A stretch of DNA of 64,000 nucleotides from Sphingosinicella sp. LHD-64. Lineage in GTDB: Bacteria; Pseudomonadota; Alphaproteobacteria; Sphingomonadales; Sphingomonadaceae. Shown one piece after another: positions 25,970 through 34,471 of this stretch (positions are counted from its first letter, which is position 1; each line of letters opens with the position of its first letter). A program made the position numbers and the translations under genes. The notes beneath the pieces are model-generated. The model had not been told where the DNA came from. It saw only the letters and a program-made list of their open reading frames with translations, and ran no database searches. The stretch lies in assembly GCF_031157375.1 (NCBI RefSeq), contig NZ_JAVIFV010000001.1:62001-126000 (forward strand). Direction: 5' to 3'.

Positions 25970-27490
25970 ATGGACGGACTTTACGAACAGGTCAGGATCG
26001 CGCTCCACCAGGTGTGGCGCCGCCGCTGGCTGGCGCTCGGCACGGCCTGGGGCGTGGCTGTGCTCGGCTGGCTGGTCATCGCGCTCATTCCGAACAGCTA
26101 CGAAGCGAAGGCGCGCCTCTTCGTCCAGGTCCAGCAGGCGCTGCCGCTGCAGCCCGGCGCGCCCGACGATCGCCAGAACCAGGTGATGCGCCTCAAGCAG
26201 ACGCTGACCTCGAACGAGACCCTGCTCGCCATCGCGCGGCGCACCGATCTGGCCAATCTCGCCGCCAACGACCGCGAGCTGGGCGGCGTCGTTTCCGCCC
26301 TGCGCGAGCGGATCAAGATCACCGTCCAGCCGGACGGCATGATCGAGATCATCGCGAGCTCGAACATCTCGAGCTTCTCCAACGGCCAGAACGCCCGCAC
26401 CGCCGCGGCGACCGTCCAGGGTCTGATCGACGAGTTCATGCGCCAGAACGCCGCCGGCGACGCCTCGGCCGGCCAGTCGCTCCAGTTCCTCGATCAGGAG
26501 CTGGCGCGCCGCGAGACCGCGCTGCGCGAGGCCGAGCAGCGTCGCGTCGAGTTCGAGCAGCGCTTCATGGGCCTGCTCCCCGGTGAGGGCTCGATTTCCC
26601 AGCGCATGTCGGCCGCCCGCGCCGAGCTCGCCGACATCCAGCAGCAGCTCCTCGCCAGCCAGGCCGCGGTCAATGCGATGCGTGCGCAGCTGAGTTCCAC
26701 ACCCGCCAACCTGCCGGGTACCGACGGCGGCACCACGGCAAGCGGCCAGATCGCGTCGCTCGAGGGCCAGATCAATCAAAGCCTCGCCCGCGGCTGGACC
26801 GAGCAGCATCCGGACATTCAGGCGCTCCGCCAGCAGATCGCGCGCCTGCGCCCCTATGCGCAGGCCGAGCGCGGCGGACCTGTCGCGGGGGCGTCCAACC
26901 CGAGCTACATCTCGCTGCGCGCCATGCTCTCCGAGCGCGACGGCCAGCTTGCCGCCGCGACGACGCGGCGCAACCAGCTTCAGGCCGATCTCGCGCAATT
27001 GAGCTCGCGCCAGTCGAGCGCGCCAAGCCTTGCCGCCGAGCAGGAGCGGCTCGACAACGACTACAACGTGCTGAAGCAGCAGTACGACCAGCTCCTCGCC
27101 AGCCGCGAGCAGGCCCGTCTGCGCAGCGATGCCGCCCGCAACACCAGTCCGCTCGCCATCCAAGTGGTCGAGCCGCCGAGCGTGCCGGGCGTGCCGGCCG
27201 CGCCCAACCGGCCGATCTTCCTGACCGCGGTGCTCGTCCTCGCGCTCGGCGCGGGCGGCGCCGTCGCCTTCGTGCTCGGCCAGCTCCAGACGACCTTTCC
27301 GACCCAGAACCGGCTCGCGGCGGTCACCGGCCTGCCGGTGCTCGGCACGCTGAGCGAAGTGGTGACGCCGCCCGAGCGCACGCGCCGCCGGCAGCAGCTC
27401 GTCTGGCTCGGCGGGGCAGGCGCGGCCCTCGCCGGCGGCTATGCCGCGCTGATCCTCGTCGAATTCTGGCAGCGCAGCGGGGTCGCGTGA
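25970..27490 (+). CDS. XrtA system polysaccharide chain-length determinant (Wzz-like)
   Basis: A 506-residue inner-membrane protein: N-terminal transmembrane helix about residues 23-43 (LGWLVIALIP), a long periplasmic region with coiled coil (about 160-400, for example LARRETALREAEQRRVEFEQ), and a second membrane helix about 410-435. It lacks a kinase domain of its own; the kinase is the next gene, so this is a split BY-kinase pair. It controls length and export of the polysaccharide. The last codon overlaps a GTGA start option of the kinase gene. Confidence 0.92.
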   Translation: MDGLYEQVRIALHQVWRRRWLALGTAWGVAVLGWLVIALIPNSYEAKARLFVQVQQALPLQPGAPDDRQNQVMRLKQTLTSNETLLAIARRTDLANLAANDRELGGVVSALRERIKITVQPDGMIEIIASSNISSFSNGQNARTAAATVQGLIDEFMRQNAAGDASAGQSLQFLDQELARRETALREAEQRRVEFEQRFMGLLPGEGSISQRMSAARAELADIQQQLLASQAAVNAMRAQLSSTPANLPGTDGGTTASGQIASLEGQINQSLARGWTEQHPDIQALRQQIARLRPYAQAERGGPVAGASNPSYISLRAMLSERDGQLAAATTRRNQLQADLAQLSSRQSSAPSLAAEQERLDNDYNVLKQQYDQLLASREQARLRSDAARNTSPLAIQVVEPPSVPGVPAAPNRPIFLTAVLVLALGAGGAVAFVLGQLQTTFPTQNRLAAVTGLPVLGTLSEVVTPPERTRRRQQLVWLGGAGAALAGGYAALILVEFWQRSGVA

Positions 27491-27498
27491 GGACCGAT

Positions 27499-28572
27499 AT
27501 GACCAAGCACGGCGCCTCCTCGCTCTTCGAGCGCGCCGCCGAAGTCTACGATTTCGGCAGCGTGTTCGTGCCGCCTGCCGCGCCGCCGCCTGTGCCGGCG
27601 GAGGTCCAGTCCGAGCCGGAACGTGCACCCGTTATCGAACCTGAGTCTCCCTCTCCCCAGTGGGGAGAGGGTTGGGGTGAGGGGGTTCTGACTCCCGATG
27701 ATACCCACGAACGTCCGACCCCCTCACCCTACCCCCTCCCCCAAGGGAGAGGGGAAGAAAGCGAGAGTGTGTCGGAGCCGGAAATCGCACCTGAACCCGA
27801 ATTGCCAGTTATAGCTCCCGCCGAACCGCGTCTCGATGGTGTCGCAGCAATCGACCGCAATATCTTGGCTGAAAAAGGCTTTGTCGTCCCGGAAGCGCCC
27901 GCCACCGGCCTCGCCGAGGAATTCCGGCTGGTGAAGCGCCAGCTCCTCGTCGGCATCGAGCGGCGCGTGTCGCTGCCGGAGGAGAAACGGCGCACCGTGC
28001 TCATCTCCTCGGGCCAGCCGAACGAGGGCAAGAGCTTCTGCGCGATCAACCTCGCGCTCAGCCTCGCCGGCGAACGCGACGTCGAGGTGCTGCTGATCGA
28101 CGGCGATTTCTCCAAGCCCGATGCGCTGGCGACCCTCGGCATTCCCGGCGGCCCCGGCCTGGTCGATGCACTCGCCGATCCGTCTCTCGATCCAGAGGAG
28201 TTCGTGGTCCCGACCGACGTGCGCGGCCTCTCGGTCCTGCCCGCCGGACGCAAGGCGAACAACGTGCCGGAGCTGCTCGCGTCCGATCGCACCCGCGAAG
28301 TGCTGGCCCGGTTGGTCGACGCGAACCGCAGCCGCATCATCCTGTTCGATTCGCCGCCGGCGCTGATGGCGTCGCCCGCGACCGTGCTCGCCGGCCATGT
28401 CGGCCAGGTGCTGGTCGTGGTCCGTGCCGACCGCACCACTGAGGCAGACCTGCGCGAGACGATCCAGCTGCTCTCGGCCTGCGACACTGTCGGGCTCCTC
28501 CTCAATGGCGCCGCGATCGCCGTCAATGGCCGCAAGTTCGGCGCCTATGAAGGCTATCCCGATGCGGAGTGA
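27499..28572 (+). CDS. XrtA-associated tyrosine autokinase (BY-kinase)
   Basis: A 357-residue cytoplasmic P-loop kinase partnering the chain-length determinant. The N-terminus SSLFERAAEVYDFG is typical of the family. The kinase domain starts near residue 140; Walker A is SSGQPNEGKS (171-180), Walker A'/B regions LLIDGDFS and IILFDSPPA follow. The tail has only two Tyr (YEGY), fewer than usual. Residues about 50-87 are encoded by a palindromic repeat inserted in frame. The ATG at 27499 has GAGGA 6 nt upstream; a GTG at 27487 overlapping the previous stop is the alternative. Confidence 0.9.
   Translation: MTKHGASSLFERAAEVYDFGSVFVPPAAPPPVPAEVQSEPERAPVIEPESPSPQWGEGWGEGVLTPDDTHERPTPSPYPLPQGRGEESESVSEPEIAPEPELPVIAPAEPRLDGVAAIDRNILAEKGFVVPEAPATGLAEEFRLVKRQLLVGIERRVSLPEEKRRTVLISSGQPNEGKSFCAINLALSLAGERDVEVLLIDGDFSKPDALATLGIPGGPGLVDALADPSLDPEEFVVPTDVRGLSVLPAGRKANNVPELLASDRTREVLARLVDANRSRIILFDSPPALMASPATVLAGHVGQVLVVVRADRTTEADLRETIQLLSACDTVGLLLNGAAIAVNGRKFGAYEGYPDAE
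27646..27758. repeat. Palindromic repeat inserted inside autokinase gene
   Basis: A 113-bp inverted repeat with arms like TCTCCCTCTCCCCAGTGGGG and its complement, each containing a GGGTGAGGGGG core. Its base composition is unlike the surrounding codons. It is read through as an in-frame linker of about 38 residues (WGEGWGEG...PLPQGRGE) within the disordered N-terminal part of the kinase. Confidence 0.85.
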
Positions 28573-30283
28573 GCTTCGCGTCCTCCGCCGGCTGGCGCTC
28601 GCTTTCGGTCTGCTCGTCGCGGCGACGACGGCGCACGGCCAGGCGGGCATGCCGCGCTCGGGCGTCTCCTACGATCCGCCGCCGGTCGTCGGCGGGCCGG
28701 ACGCAACGGCGGCGTCTGATGCCGCGGAACCGGAGGACAGCCGCAACGGGCGCGCCACGCGCCCGGGCCGCGCCCGCAGCGACGTCCAGGCCTATCTCGA
28801 ATTCGCCCAGGTGCTGAGCGCCGAGCTCGATGGTGGCGAGACCTTCACCTATTCCAGCGTCGCCGCCGGCGTCGACGGTCAGATCCAGACCCGCCGCGTC
28901 CGCGCCCAGGCGAGCTACCGCTACCAGCGCAACATCGAATGGAGCGGCGATGTCGCCGACAGCGACATCCACAGCGGCATTGCCCGGGTGAATGCCGACA
29001 TCGTCCCCGGCGCCCTGCAGTTCGACGCCGGTGCGCTGGCGACCCGCACCGGCGGGGTCGGGCGCGCCCTCGGCGTCACCGATCGCGATGATTCGACCGA
29101 GGTCTACAGCATCTATGCCGGCCCGACGCTGGCGACCCATGTCGGGCCGGTCGCGGTCAACGCCGCCTACCGGCTCGGCTACACCGCGGTCGACGACGAG
29201 GCCTTCCTGGGCTTCGGCGACGACTATGATGATTCGATCACCCACAGCGCCACCGGCAGCATCGGCATGGGGCCGGGCCGGCTGCCGTTCGGCTGGACCG
29301 TCGGCGCCGGCCATATGCGTTCGGATTCAGGCGGGCCGTTCGACTATCGCTTCGAAGGCACGTTCGTGCGCGGCGACGTCGTCGTGCCGGTCAGCCCGAC
29401 GCTCGCCCTGACCGCGGGCGTCGGCTACGAGCAGCTCGAATCCAGCCAGATCGACCTGGCCCGCGACGCCAACGGCCTTCCCGTCGTCGGCCCGGACGGC
29501 CGCGCCGTGCCGGACCCGTCGCGGCCGCGGCTGCTCACCTATGACGTCGACGGCCTGATCTATGACGGCGGCCTGATCTGGCGGCCGACCCCGCGCACCG
29601 AGCTCACGGCCCGCGCCGGCCATCGCTATGGCGGCACGACCATCGTCGGCACCTTCCGCCACCAGTTCCGCCGCGGGTTCGGGGTGACTGCGGCCGTGTT
29701 CGACACGGTGGAGACGTTCGGTGGCACGTTGATCGCCAATCTCAATAACTTGCCGACAGACTTTGATATCCTGCGCAACCCGTTCACCGGCGATCTCGGC
29801 AATTGCGCGATCGGCGGCCAGGAGCCGGGCAGCGGCCAGTGCTTCGCCTCGTCGCTACAGTCGATCCGCGGCACCAGCTACCGGATGCGCGGCGCCTCGA
29901 TCCTCTTCTCGGGCTCACGCGGCCTGTGGGATTTCGGATTCGGCGCCGGCTATGCCCATCGCCGCTTCGCCCGGCCCGACGATCCCGCCTTCGATAGTTT
30001 CGGGGGCCGCGAGGACGAGAGCTTCCAGGTCTTCGGCTCGGTCGGGCGCGAGCTCAGCCGCACGTCGCAGCTCGGCTTCGATGCCTATGCGAGCTGGTAC
30101 AGCAGCGATCCGGATGCGTTCGGGGACGTGACGACGATCGGCGGTACGCTCAGCTATTCACGCACATTCCTGTTCGACCGGCTGCAGCTGATCGCTGCGC
30201 TCGGCCTCTATCATACCGACGGCAGCCTGATCGACAGCACCGTCGCGACGGGCCTGATCGGCCTCAGATACACCTTTTGGTAG
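28562..30283 (+). CDS. XrtA system outer-membrane beta-barrel protein
   Basis: A 573-residue exported protein (signal residues 1-26, ending TAHGQA) followed by a proline-rich linker and about 500 residues of alternating beta strands (for example VRAQASYRYQRNIEW, TLSYSRTFLFDRLQ). The C-terminus YTFW ends in an aromatic residue as in outer-membrane barrels. It belongs to the PEP-CTERM/XrtA-associated barrel group and probably forms the export channel partner. It overlaps the kinase gene by 11 bp. Confidence 0.85.
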   Translation: MRSELRVLRRLALAFGLLVAATTAHGQAGMPRSGVSYDPPPVVGGPDATAASDAAEPEDSRNGRATRPGRARSDVQAYLEFAQVLSAELDGGETFTYSSVAAGVDGQIQTRRVRAQASYRYQRNIEWSGDVADSDIHSGIARVNADIVPGALQFDAGALATRTGGVGRALGVTDRDDSTEVYSIYAGPTLATHVGPVAVNAAYRLGYTAVDDEAFLGFGDDYDDSITHSATGSIGMGPGRLPFGWTVGAGHMRSDSGGPFDYRFEGTFVRGDVVVPVSPTLALTAGVGYEQLESSQIDLARDANGLPVVGPDGRAVPDPSRPRLLTYDVDGLIYDGGLIWRPTPRTELTARAGHRYGGTTIVGTFRHQFRRGFGVTAAVFDTVETFGGTLIANLNNLPTDFDILRNPFTGDLGNCAIGGQEPGSGQCFASSLQSIRGTSYRMRGASILFSGSRGLWDFGFGAGYAHRRFARPDDPAFDSFGGREDESFQVFGSVGRELSRTSQLGFDAYASWYSSDPDAFGDVTTIGGTLSYSRTFLFDRLQLIAALGLYHTDGSLIDSTVATGLIGLRYTFW

Positions 30284-30307
30284 GCACGAAAGGCCAGGGA
30301 CAAGCCC

Positions 30308-31372
30308 ATGTATATCGAGCATTTCGGCCTGACCGGACAGCCCTTCCAGTTGACCCCGGACGCGCGCTTTTGGTTCGGCAGCCGCAGCCACAAGAAGGCG
30401 ATGGCCTATCTCGGCTACGGCATCTCCCAGGGCGAGGGTTTCATCGTCATCACCGGCGAGATCGGCGCCGGCAAGTCGACGCTCGCCGCCCATCTGATGG
30501 CGACGATCGACCGCGCGCGGCTCAACGTCATCAGCCTGGTCTCGACCCAGGTCGAGGGCGACGACATGCTGCGCCTCGCCGCCCAGGGCCTCGGTCTCGC
30601 GATCCGCGGCATCGAGAAGGCCGCCCTGCTCGAAGCGGTCGAGCGGCGGCTGACCGAAGAGGTCCGTTCCGGCAAGCGTACGCTGCTGATCGTCGACGAG
30701 GCGCAGAACCTGCCGGTCTCGGCGCTGGAAGAGCTGCGCATGCTCTCCAACTTCCAGGCGCGCGGCCATGCCCTGCTCCAGATCCTGCTACTCGGCCAGC
30801 CCGAGTTCCGCGAGAAGCTCGCCTCGCCGGGGCTCGAGCAGCTGCGCCAGCGCGTCATCGCCACCCACCATCTCGACGCGATGGATGCCGACGAGATCGA
30901 AACCTATGTCGGCCACCGCCTGATGGTCGCCGGCTGGCAGGGCCGCCCCGATTTCGCCGCCGACACCTTCGCCGTCCTCCATGCCGAAAGCGGCGGCATT
31001 CCCCGCCGCGTCAACCAGCTCGCCAACCGGCTGCTGCTCCAGGCCGCGATCGAGAACGGCAACCTGATCACCGCCGCGACGGTCCGCGCCGTTGCCGCCG
31101 AGATGAACGCCGACGCCGCCCCGGCCCGCGTCGAGGCTCCGGCGGCGGAAGAGCGCGTCCTGCCGCTGCGCTCGGCCCGGCCGCAACTCGTCCGCGACGA
31201 GCCGGTGCCGACTCCACAGGCGATCGAGCAGGATCCCGCGCTGGCCGGCCGGATCGAAGCGCTCGAGGCCCGGGTGGAGGACCAGGAGGCAATGCTGCGG
31301 CGGGTGCTGACCCTGCTCGTCGAATGGGTCGAGTCCAATCAGGACGGCGCCGTGAGGTCCAACGCCGCCTGA
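30308..31372 (+). CDS. XrtA-associated ATPase (ExeA-like)
   Basis: A 354-residue AAA ATPase related to general secretion ExeA. It begins MYIEHFGLTGQPF; Walker A GEIGAGKST spans residues 50-58, Walker B TLLIVDEAQNL about 124-134, sensor region QILLLGQPEF. The C-terminal 70 residues are a linker and coiled coil (RIEALEARVEDQEAML). It likely energises assembly or regulation of the polysaccharide machinery. It lies 24 bp after the barrel gene. Confidence 0.92.
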   Translation: MYIEHFGLTGQPFQLTPDARFWFGSRSHKKAMAYLGYGISQGEGFIVITGEIGAGKSTLAAHLMATIDRARLNVISLVSTQVEGDDMLRLAAQGLGLAIRGIEKAALLEAVERRLTEEVRSGKRTLLIVDEAQNLPVSALEELRMLSNFQARGHALLQILLLGQPEFREKLASPGLEQLRQRVIATHHLDAMDADEIETYVGHRLMVAGWQGRPDFAADTFAVLHAESGGIPRRVNQLANRLLLQAAIENGNLITAATVRAVAAEMNADAAPARVEAPAAEERVLPLRSARPQLVRDEPVPTPQAIEQDPALAGRIEALEARVEDQEAMLRRVLTLLVEWVESNQDGAVRSNAA

Positions 31373-31383
31373 GGGGAGGGCCG

Positions 31384-32232
31384 ATGCGCAATGCGCTGTC
31401 CGTCGATGTCGAGGACTGGTTCCAGGTCGGCGCGTTCGAACGCGTGATCGACCGCGCGGACTGGGACAACCTGCCGCGCCGGGTCGAGGCCAATACCGAT
31501 CGCGTGCTCGGCTTGTTCGACGAAGCCGGGGTGAAGGCGACCTTCTTCACCCTCGGCTGGGTCGCGGCGCGCCATCCCGCCCTGATCAGACGCATCGCCG
31601 AGGCCGGCCACGAGGTCGCCAGCCATGGCTGGGACCATCGCCGCGTCTTCGCCATGGCGGGTGCGGCCGAATTCCGGGACGACATCGCAAAGGCGCGGGC
31701 AGCTCTGGAAGATGCGTCGGGGCAAAAGGTCACGGGATACCGCGCGCCGAGCTTCTCGATCGACCCGCGGACGCCCTGGGCGCACCCGGTCCTGGCGGAA
31801 GAGGGCTATGCCTATTCCTCGAGCGTCGCGCCGGTGCGGCACGATCACTATGGCTGGCGGGAGTCGCCGCGCTTCGCCTGGCGGCCGGTGGCGGACGCCG
31901 AACTGATCGAACTGCCGGTCACCACCATCGACATCGCCGGGCGGCGGATGGCAGCGGGAGGCGGCGGTTTCTTCCGCCTGTTGCCCTATGCCTTCTCGAA
32001 TTGGGCGGTCGCGCGCGTCAACGCCAGCGAGCAGCGCCCTGCGATCTTCTATTTCCATCCGTGGGAGGTCGATCCGGACCAGCCGCGCGTGGCCGATGCG
32101 CCGCTCAGATCGAAGCTTAGACATTACACCAATCTCTCCGGGATGCAGGGTAAACTACTGAAACTGCTGATGGCCCATGCCTGGGGCCGCACCGATGAGG
32201 TCGCCGCTGCCGAACGGAGGCGCCTCGCATGA
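31384..32232 (+). CDS. XrtA system polysaccharide deacetylase
   Basis: A 282-residue NodB-type carbohydrate deacetylase with the C-terminal DUF3473 segment. Metal-site motifs are SVDVEDWF at the N-terminus and the histidine pair in HEVASHGWDHRR; TGYRAPSFS and FYFHPWEVDP are further catalytic/structural motifs. It would remove N-acetyl groups from the exopolysaccharide. It lies 11 bp after the ATPase gene and overlaps the next start by ATGA. Confidence 0.92.
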   Translation: MRNALSVDVEDWFQVGAFERVIDRADWDNLPRRVEANTDRVLGLFDEAGVKATFFTLGWVAARHPALIRRIAEAGHEVASHGWDHRRVFAMAGAAEFRDDIAKARAALEDASGQKVTGYRAPSFSIDPRTPWAHPVLAEEGYAYSSSVAPVRHDHYGWRESPRFAWRPVADAELIELPVTTIDIAGRRMAAGGGGFFRLLPYAFSNWAVARVNASEQRPAIFYFHPWEVDPDQPRVADAPLRSKLRHYTNLSGMQGKLLKLLMAHAWGRTDEVAAAERRRLA

Positions 32233-33263
32233 ACGCGCATGCCCCGATCGCGCCGATCGAAGTGACAACCGCCGATCAGACCGATGAGGCGGTGGCAGCA
32301 TTCGTGCGCGCCCATCCGCAGGCGACGCCATTCCATCTCCCGCAATGGAGTCGCGCCATCGCGGCCGGCACCGGCCAGCGCGCCCACCTTCTGGTTGCGA
32401 AGCGCGTCGGGGAAATTGTCGGCCTGCTTCCCCTGACGGAGATGCGATCGCCTTTGTTCGGCGCTGCCCTGGTCTCGACCGGCTTCGGCGTCGATGGCGG
32501 CATCCTGTCCGTCGACGCGGCGCCCGCCAATCCCATCGCCGGCGAGGCGATCAGGCTGGCCGACCGGCTGGGCTGCCCGTCGATCGAGCTGCGTGGCGGC
32601 CCGTGCCCGGACGGCTGGCATGTCAGCCGCGACACCTATGCCGGTTTCGCGCGCGACCTGCCGCAGGATGACGAGGCGATCCTGACATCGATTCCGCGCA
32701 AGCAGCGCGCCGAGGTCCGCCGCGCGCTCGGCTTCGGGCTCGACGTCGCGATCGGTCGCGATCCCGGTCCGCATTACCGCGCTTATGCCGAGAGCGTCCG
32801 CAATCTCGGCACGCCGGTCTTCCCCCGCGCCCTGTTCGAATCGGTGCTGGGCGCGTTCGGCGAAGATGCCGACATCCTGACGGTTAGCCGGGGCGGGCAG
32901 CCGCTGGCGAGCGTGCTCAGCCTCTATTTCAACGGCACCGTCTACCCCTATTGGGGCGGGGGCACCCGCATGGCCCGCGCCGCCCGCGCCAACGAGCTGA
33001 TGTATTACGAGCTGATGCGTCACGCCGCGGCGCGGGGCTGCACCCGCTTCGATTTCGGCCGTTCGAAATTCGGCACCGGCGCCTTCGCCTTCAAGAAGAA
33101 CTGGGGTTTCGAGCCGCAGCCGCTCGCCTATGCCCGGTGGGGCGAGCGGCGCGAGGTCAATCCGCTCAACCCCAGATATCGTCTGCAGGTCGCGCTCTGG
33201 CAGCGCCTGCCGCTCTGGCTCGCCAACCGCCTCGGCCCGCCGATCGCCCGGGGGCTCGGATGA
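32229..33263 (+). CDS. FemAB family XrtA/PEP-CTERM-associated protein
   Basis: A 344-residue FemAB/GNAT-fold protein. The PRKQRAEVRRALGFGLDV core and the TRFDFGRSKFGTGAFAFKKN motif identify the exosortase-associated FemAB branch. FemAB relatives transfer amino acids from aminoacyl-tRNA to cell-wall peptides; here a polysaccharide or lipid-linked acceptor is conceivable. It is coupled on both sides by ATGA overlaps. It is the second GNAT/FemAB-like protein in the locus. Confidence 0.9.
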   Translation: MNAHAPIAPIEVTTADQTDEAVAAFVRAHPQATPFHLPQWSRAIAAGTGQRAHLLVAKRVGEIVGLLPLTEMRSPLFGAALVSTGFGVDGGILSVDAAPANPIAGEAIRLADRLGCPSIELRGGPCPDGWHVSRDTYAGFARDLPQDDEAILTSIPRKQRAEVRRALGFGLDVAIGRDPGPHYRAYAESVRNLGTPVFPRALFESVLGAFGEDADILTVSRGGQPLASVLSLYFNGTVYPYWGGGTRMARAARANELMYYELMRHAAARGCTRFDFGRSKFGTGAFAFKKNWGFEPQPLAYARWGERREVNPLNPRYRLQVALWQRLPLWLANRLGPPIARGLG

Positions 33264-34471
33264 GCGACATTCTCTTCCTCGCCCACCGCATCCCCTATCC
33301 GCCGGACCGCGGCGACAAGATCCGCTCTTGGCACATCCTGAAGCACCTGACGGGGCTGGCCCGCGTCCATGTCGCCTGCTTCGCCGACGATGAGGCCGAT
33401 GCGGCTCACCTACCGGCCTTGCGCACCGCTCTCGGCGGCGCCCTTGGCGAGGCGCATGTCGAAGTCCGCCGCACCGGCAAGGCGGTGGCGGGCACCCGTG
33501 CGTTGGCGCGCGGCAAGCCGGTCTCGCTGACCCTGTTCGACAGCGCAGGCCTGCGCGCCTTCGTTGATCGCCTGCTTGCCACCGGCCGAATCGGCGCGAT
33601 CTTCGCCTTTTCCGGCCAGATGGCGCAGTTCGTTCCGTCGGACTGTCCGGCACGCTTCGTGATGGACTTTGTCGACATGGATTCGGCGAAGTTCGCCCAA
33701 TATGCCAACGACGCGTCTGGCCCGATGCGCTGGGTCCATCGTCGCGAGGCGGAAAAGCTCTTCGCCTTCGAGCGCGCCACCGCCGCGCGCGCCGATCTGT
33801 CGCTGTTCGTCAGCGAGGCCGAGGCCGCCCTGTTCCGGTCGCGGACGGGCCTCGCCGACATCCGCGCGCTCTCCAATGGCATCGATCTCGCCTTCTTCGA
33901 TCCCGCCGCCGCCTTTCCGCGTCTCGTCGCGGCCGAGCGCGGGGAAGGGCCGGTCCTGCTTTTCACCGGCCAGATGGACTATGCGCCCAATGTCGACGCG
34001 GTCGGCTGGTTCGTCCGCGAGGTGCTGCCGCACATCCCCGGCCGCTTCGTGATCGCCGGCCGCAATCCGGCCGCGGAGGTGCGTGCGCTGGCCGGCGCGC
34101 GGGTCCACGTGACTGGCGCGGTCCCCGACATCCGCACGTGGCTGGCGGCGGCCGACCTCGTCGTCGCGCCGCTCCGCATCGCCCGCGGCATCCAGAACAA
34201 GGTGCTGGAAGCGATGGCGATGGCCAAGCCGGTGGTCGCCACCCGCGCGGCCTTCGAGGGGATCGAGGCCGAGCCCGGCCGCGACCTGGTGGTTGCCGAC
34301 GGCGCGGCGGCGATGGCCGACGCGATTCGGGGCCTGCTGCACGATGAGCCCCGATGCGCGGCGCTCGGCGCCGCCGCCCGGCAGCGTGTCGAAATCGGCT
34401 ACGGCTGGGAGCGGCGCCTCGCGCCCCTGGTGGAGATGGTGGCGCCGCCGGCCGGGAAGGCGGCCGCGTGA
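33260..34471 (+). CDS. XrtA system glycosyltransferase (GT4-like)
   Basis: A 403-residue GT-B glycosyltransferase. N-terminal LAHRIPYPPDRGDKIRSWH is characteristic of the PEP-CTERM/XrtA glycosyltransferase family; the C-terminal donor-binding domain holds FTGQMDYAPNVDA and the GIQNKVLEAMAMAKPVVAT motif. It builds the polysaccharide repeat unit on the cytoplasmic face. The ATG overlaps the FemAB stop (ATGA), and its own stop overlaps the next GTG start. Confidence 0.92.
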   Translation: MSDILFLAHRIPYPPDRGDKIRSWHILKHLTGLARVHVACFADDEADAAHLPALRTALGGALGEAHVEVRRTGKAVAGTRALARGKPVSLTLFDSAGLRAFVDRLLATGRIGAIFAFSGQMAQFVPSDCPARFVMDFVDMDSAKFAQYANDASGPMRWVHRREAEKLFAFERATAARADLSLFVSEAEAALFRSRTGLADIRALSNGIDLAFFDPAAAFPRLVAAERGEGPVLLFTGQMDYAPNVDAVGWFVREVLPHIPGRFVIAGRNPAAEVRALAGARVHVTGAVPDIRTWLAAADLVVAPLRIARGIQNKVLEAMAMAKPVVATRAAFEGIEAEPGRDLVVADGAAAMADAIRGLLHDEPRCAALGAAARQRVEIGYGWERRLAPLVEMVAPPAGKAAA

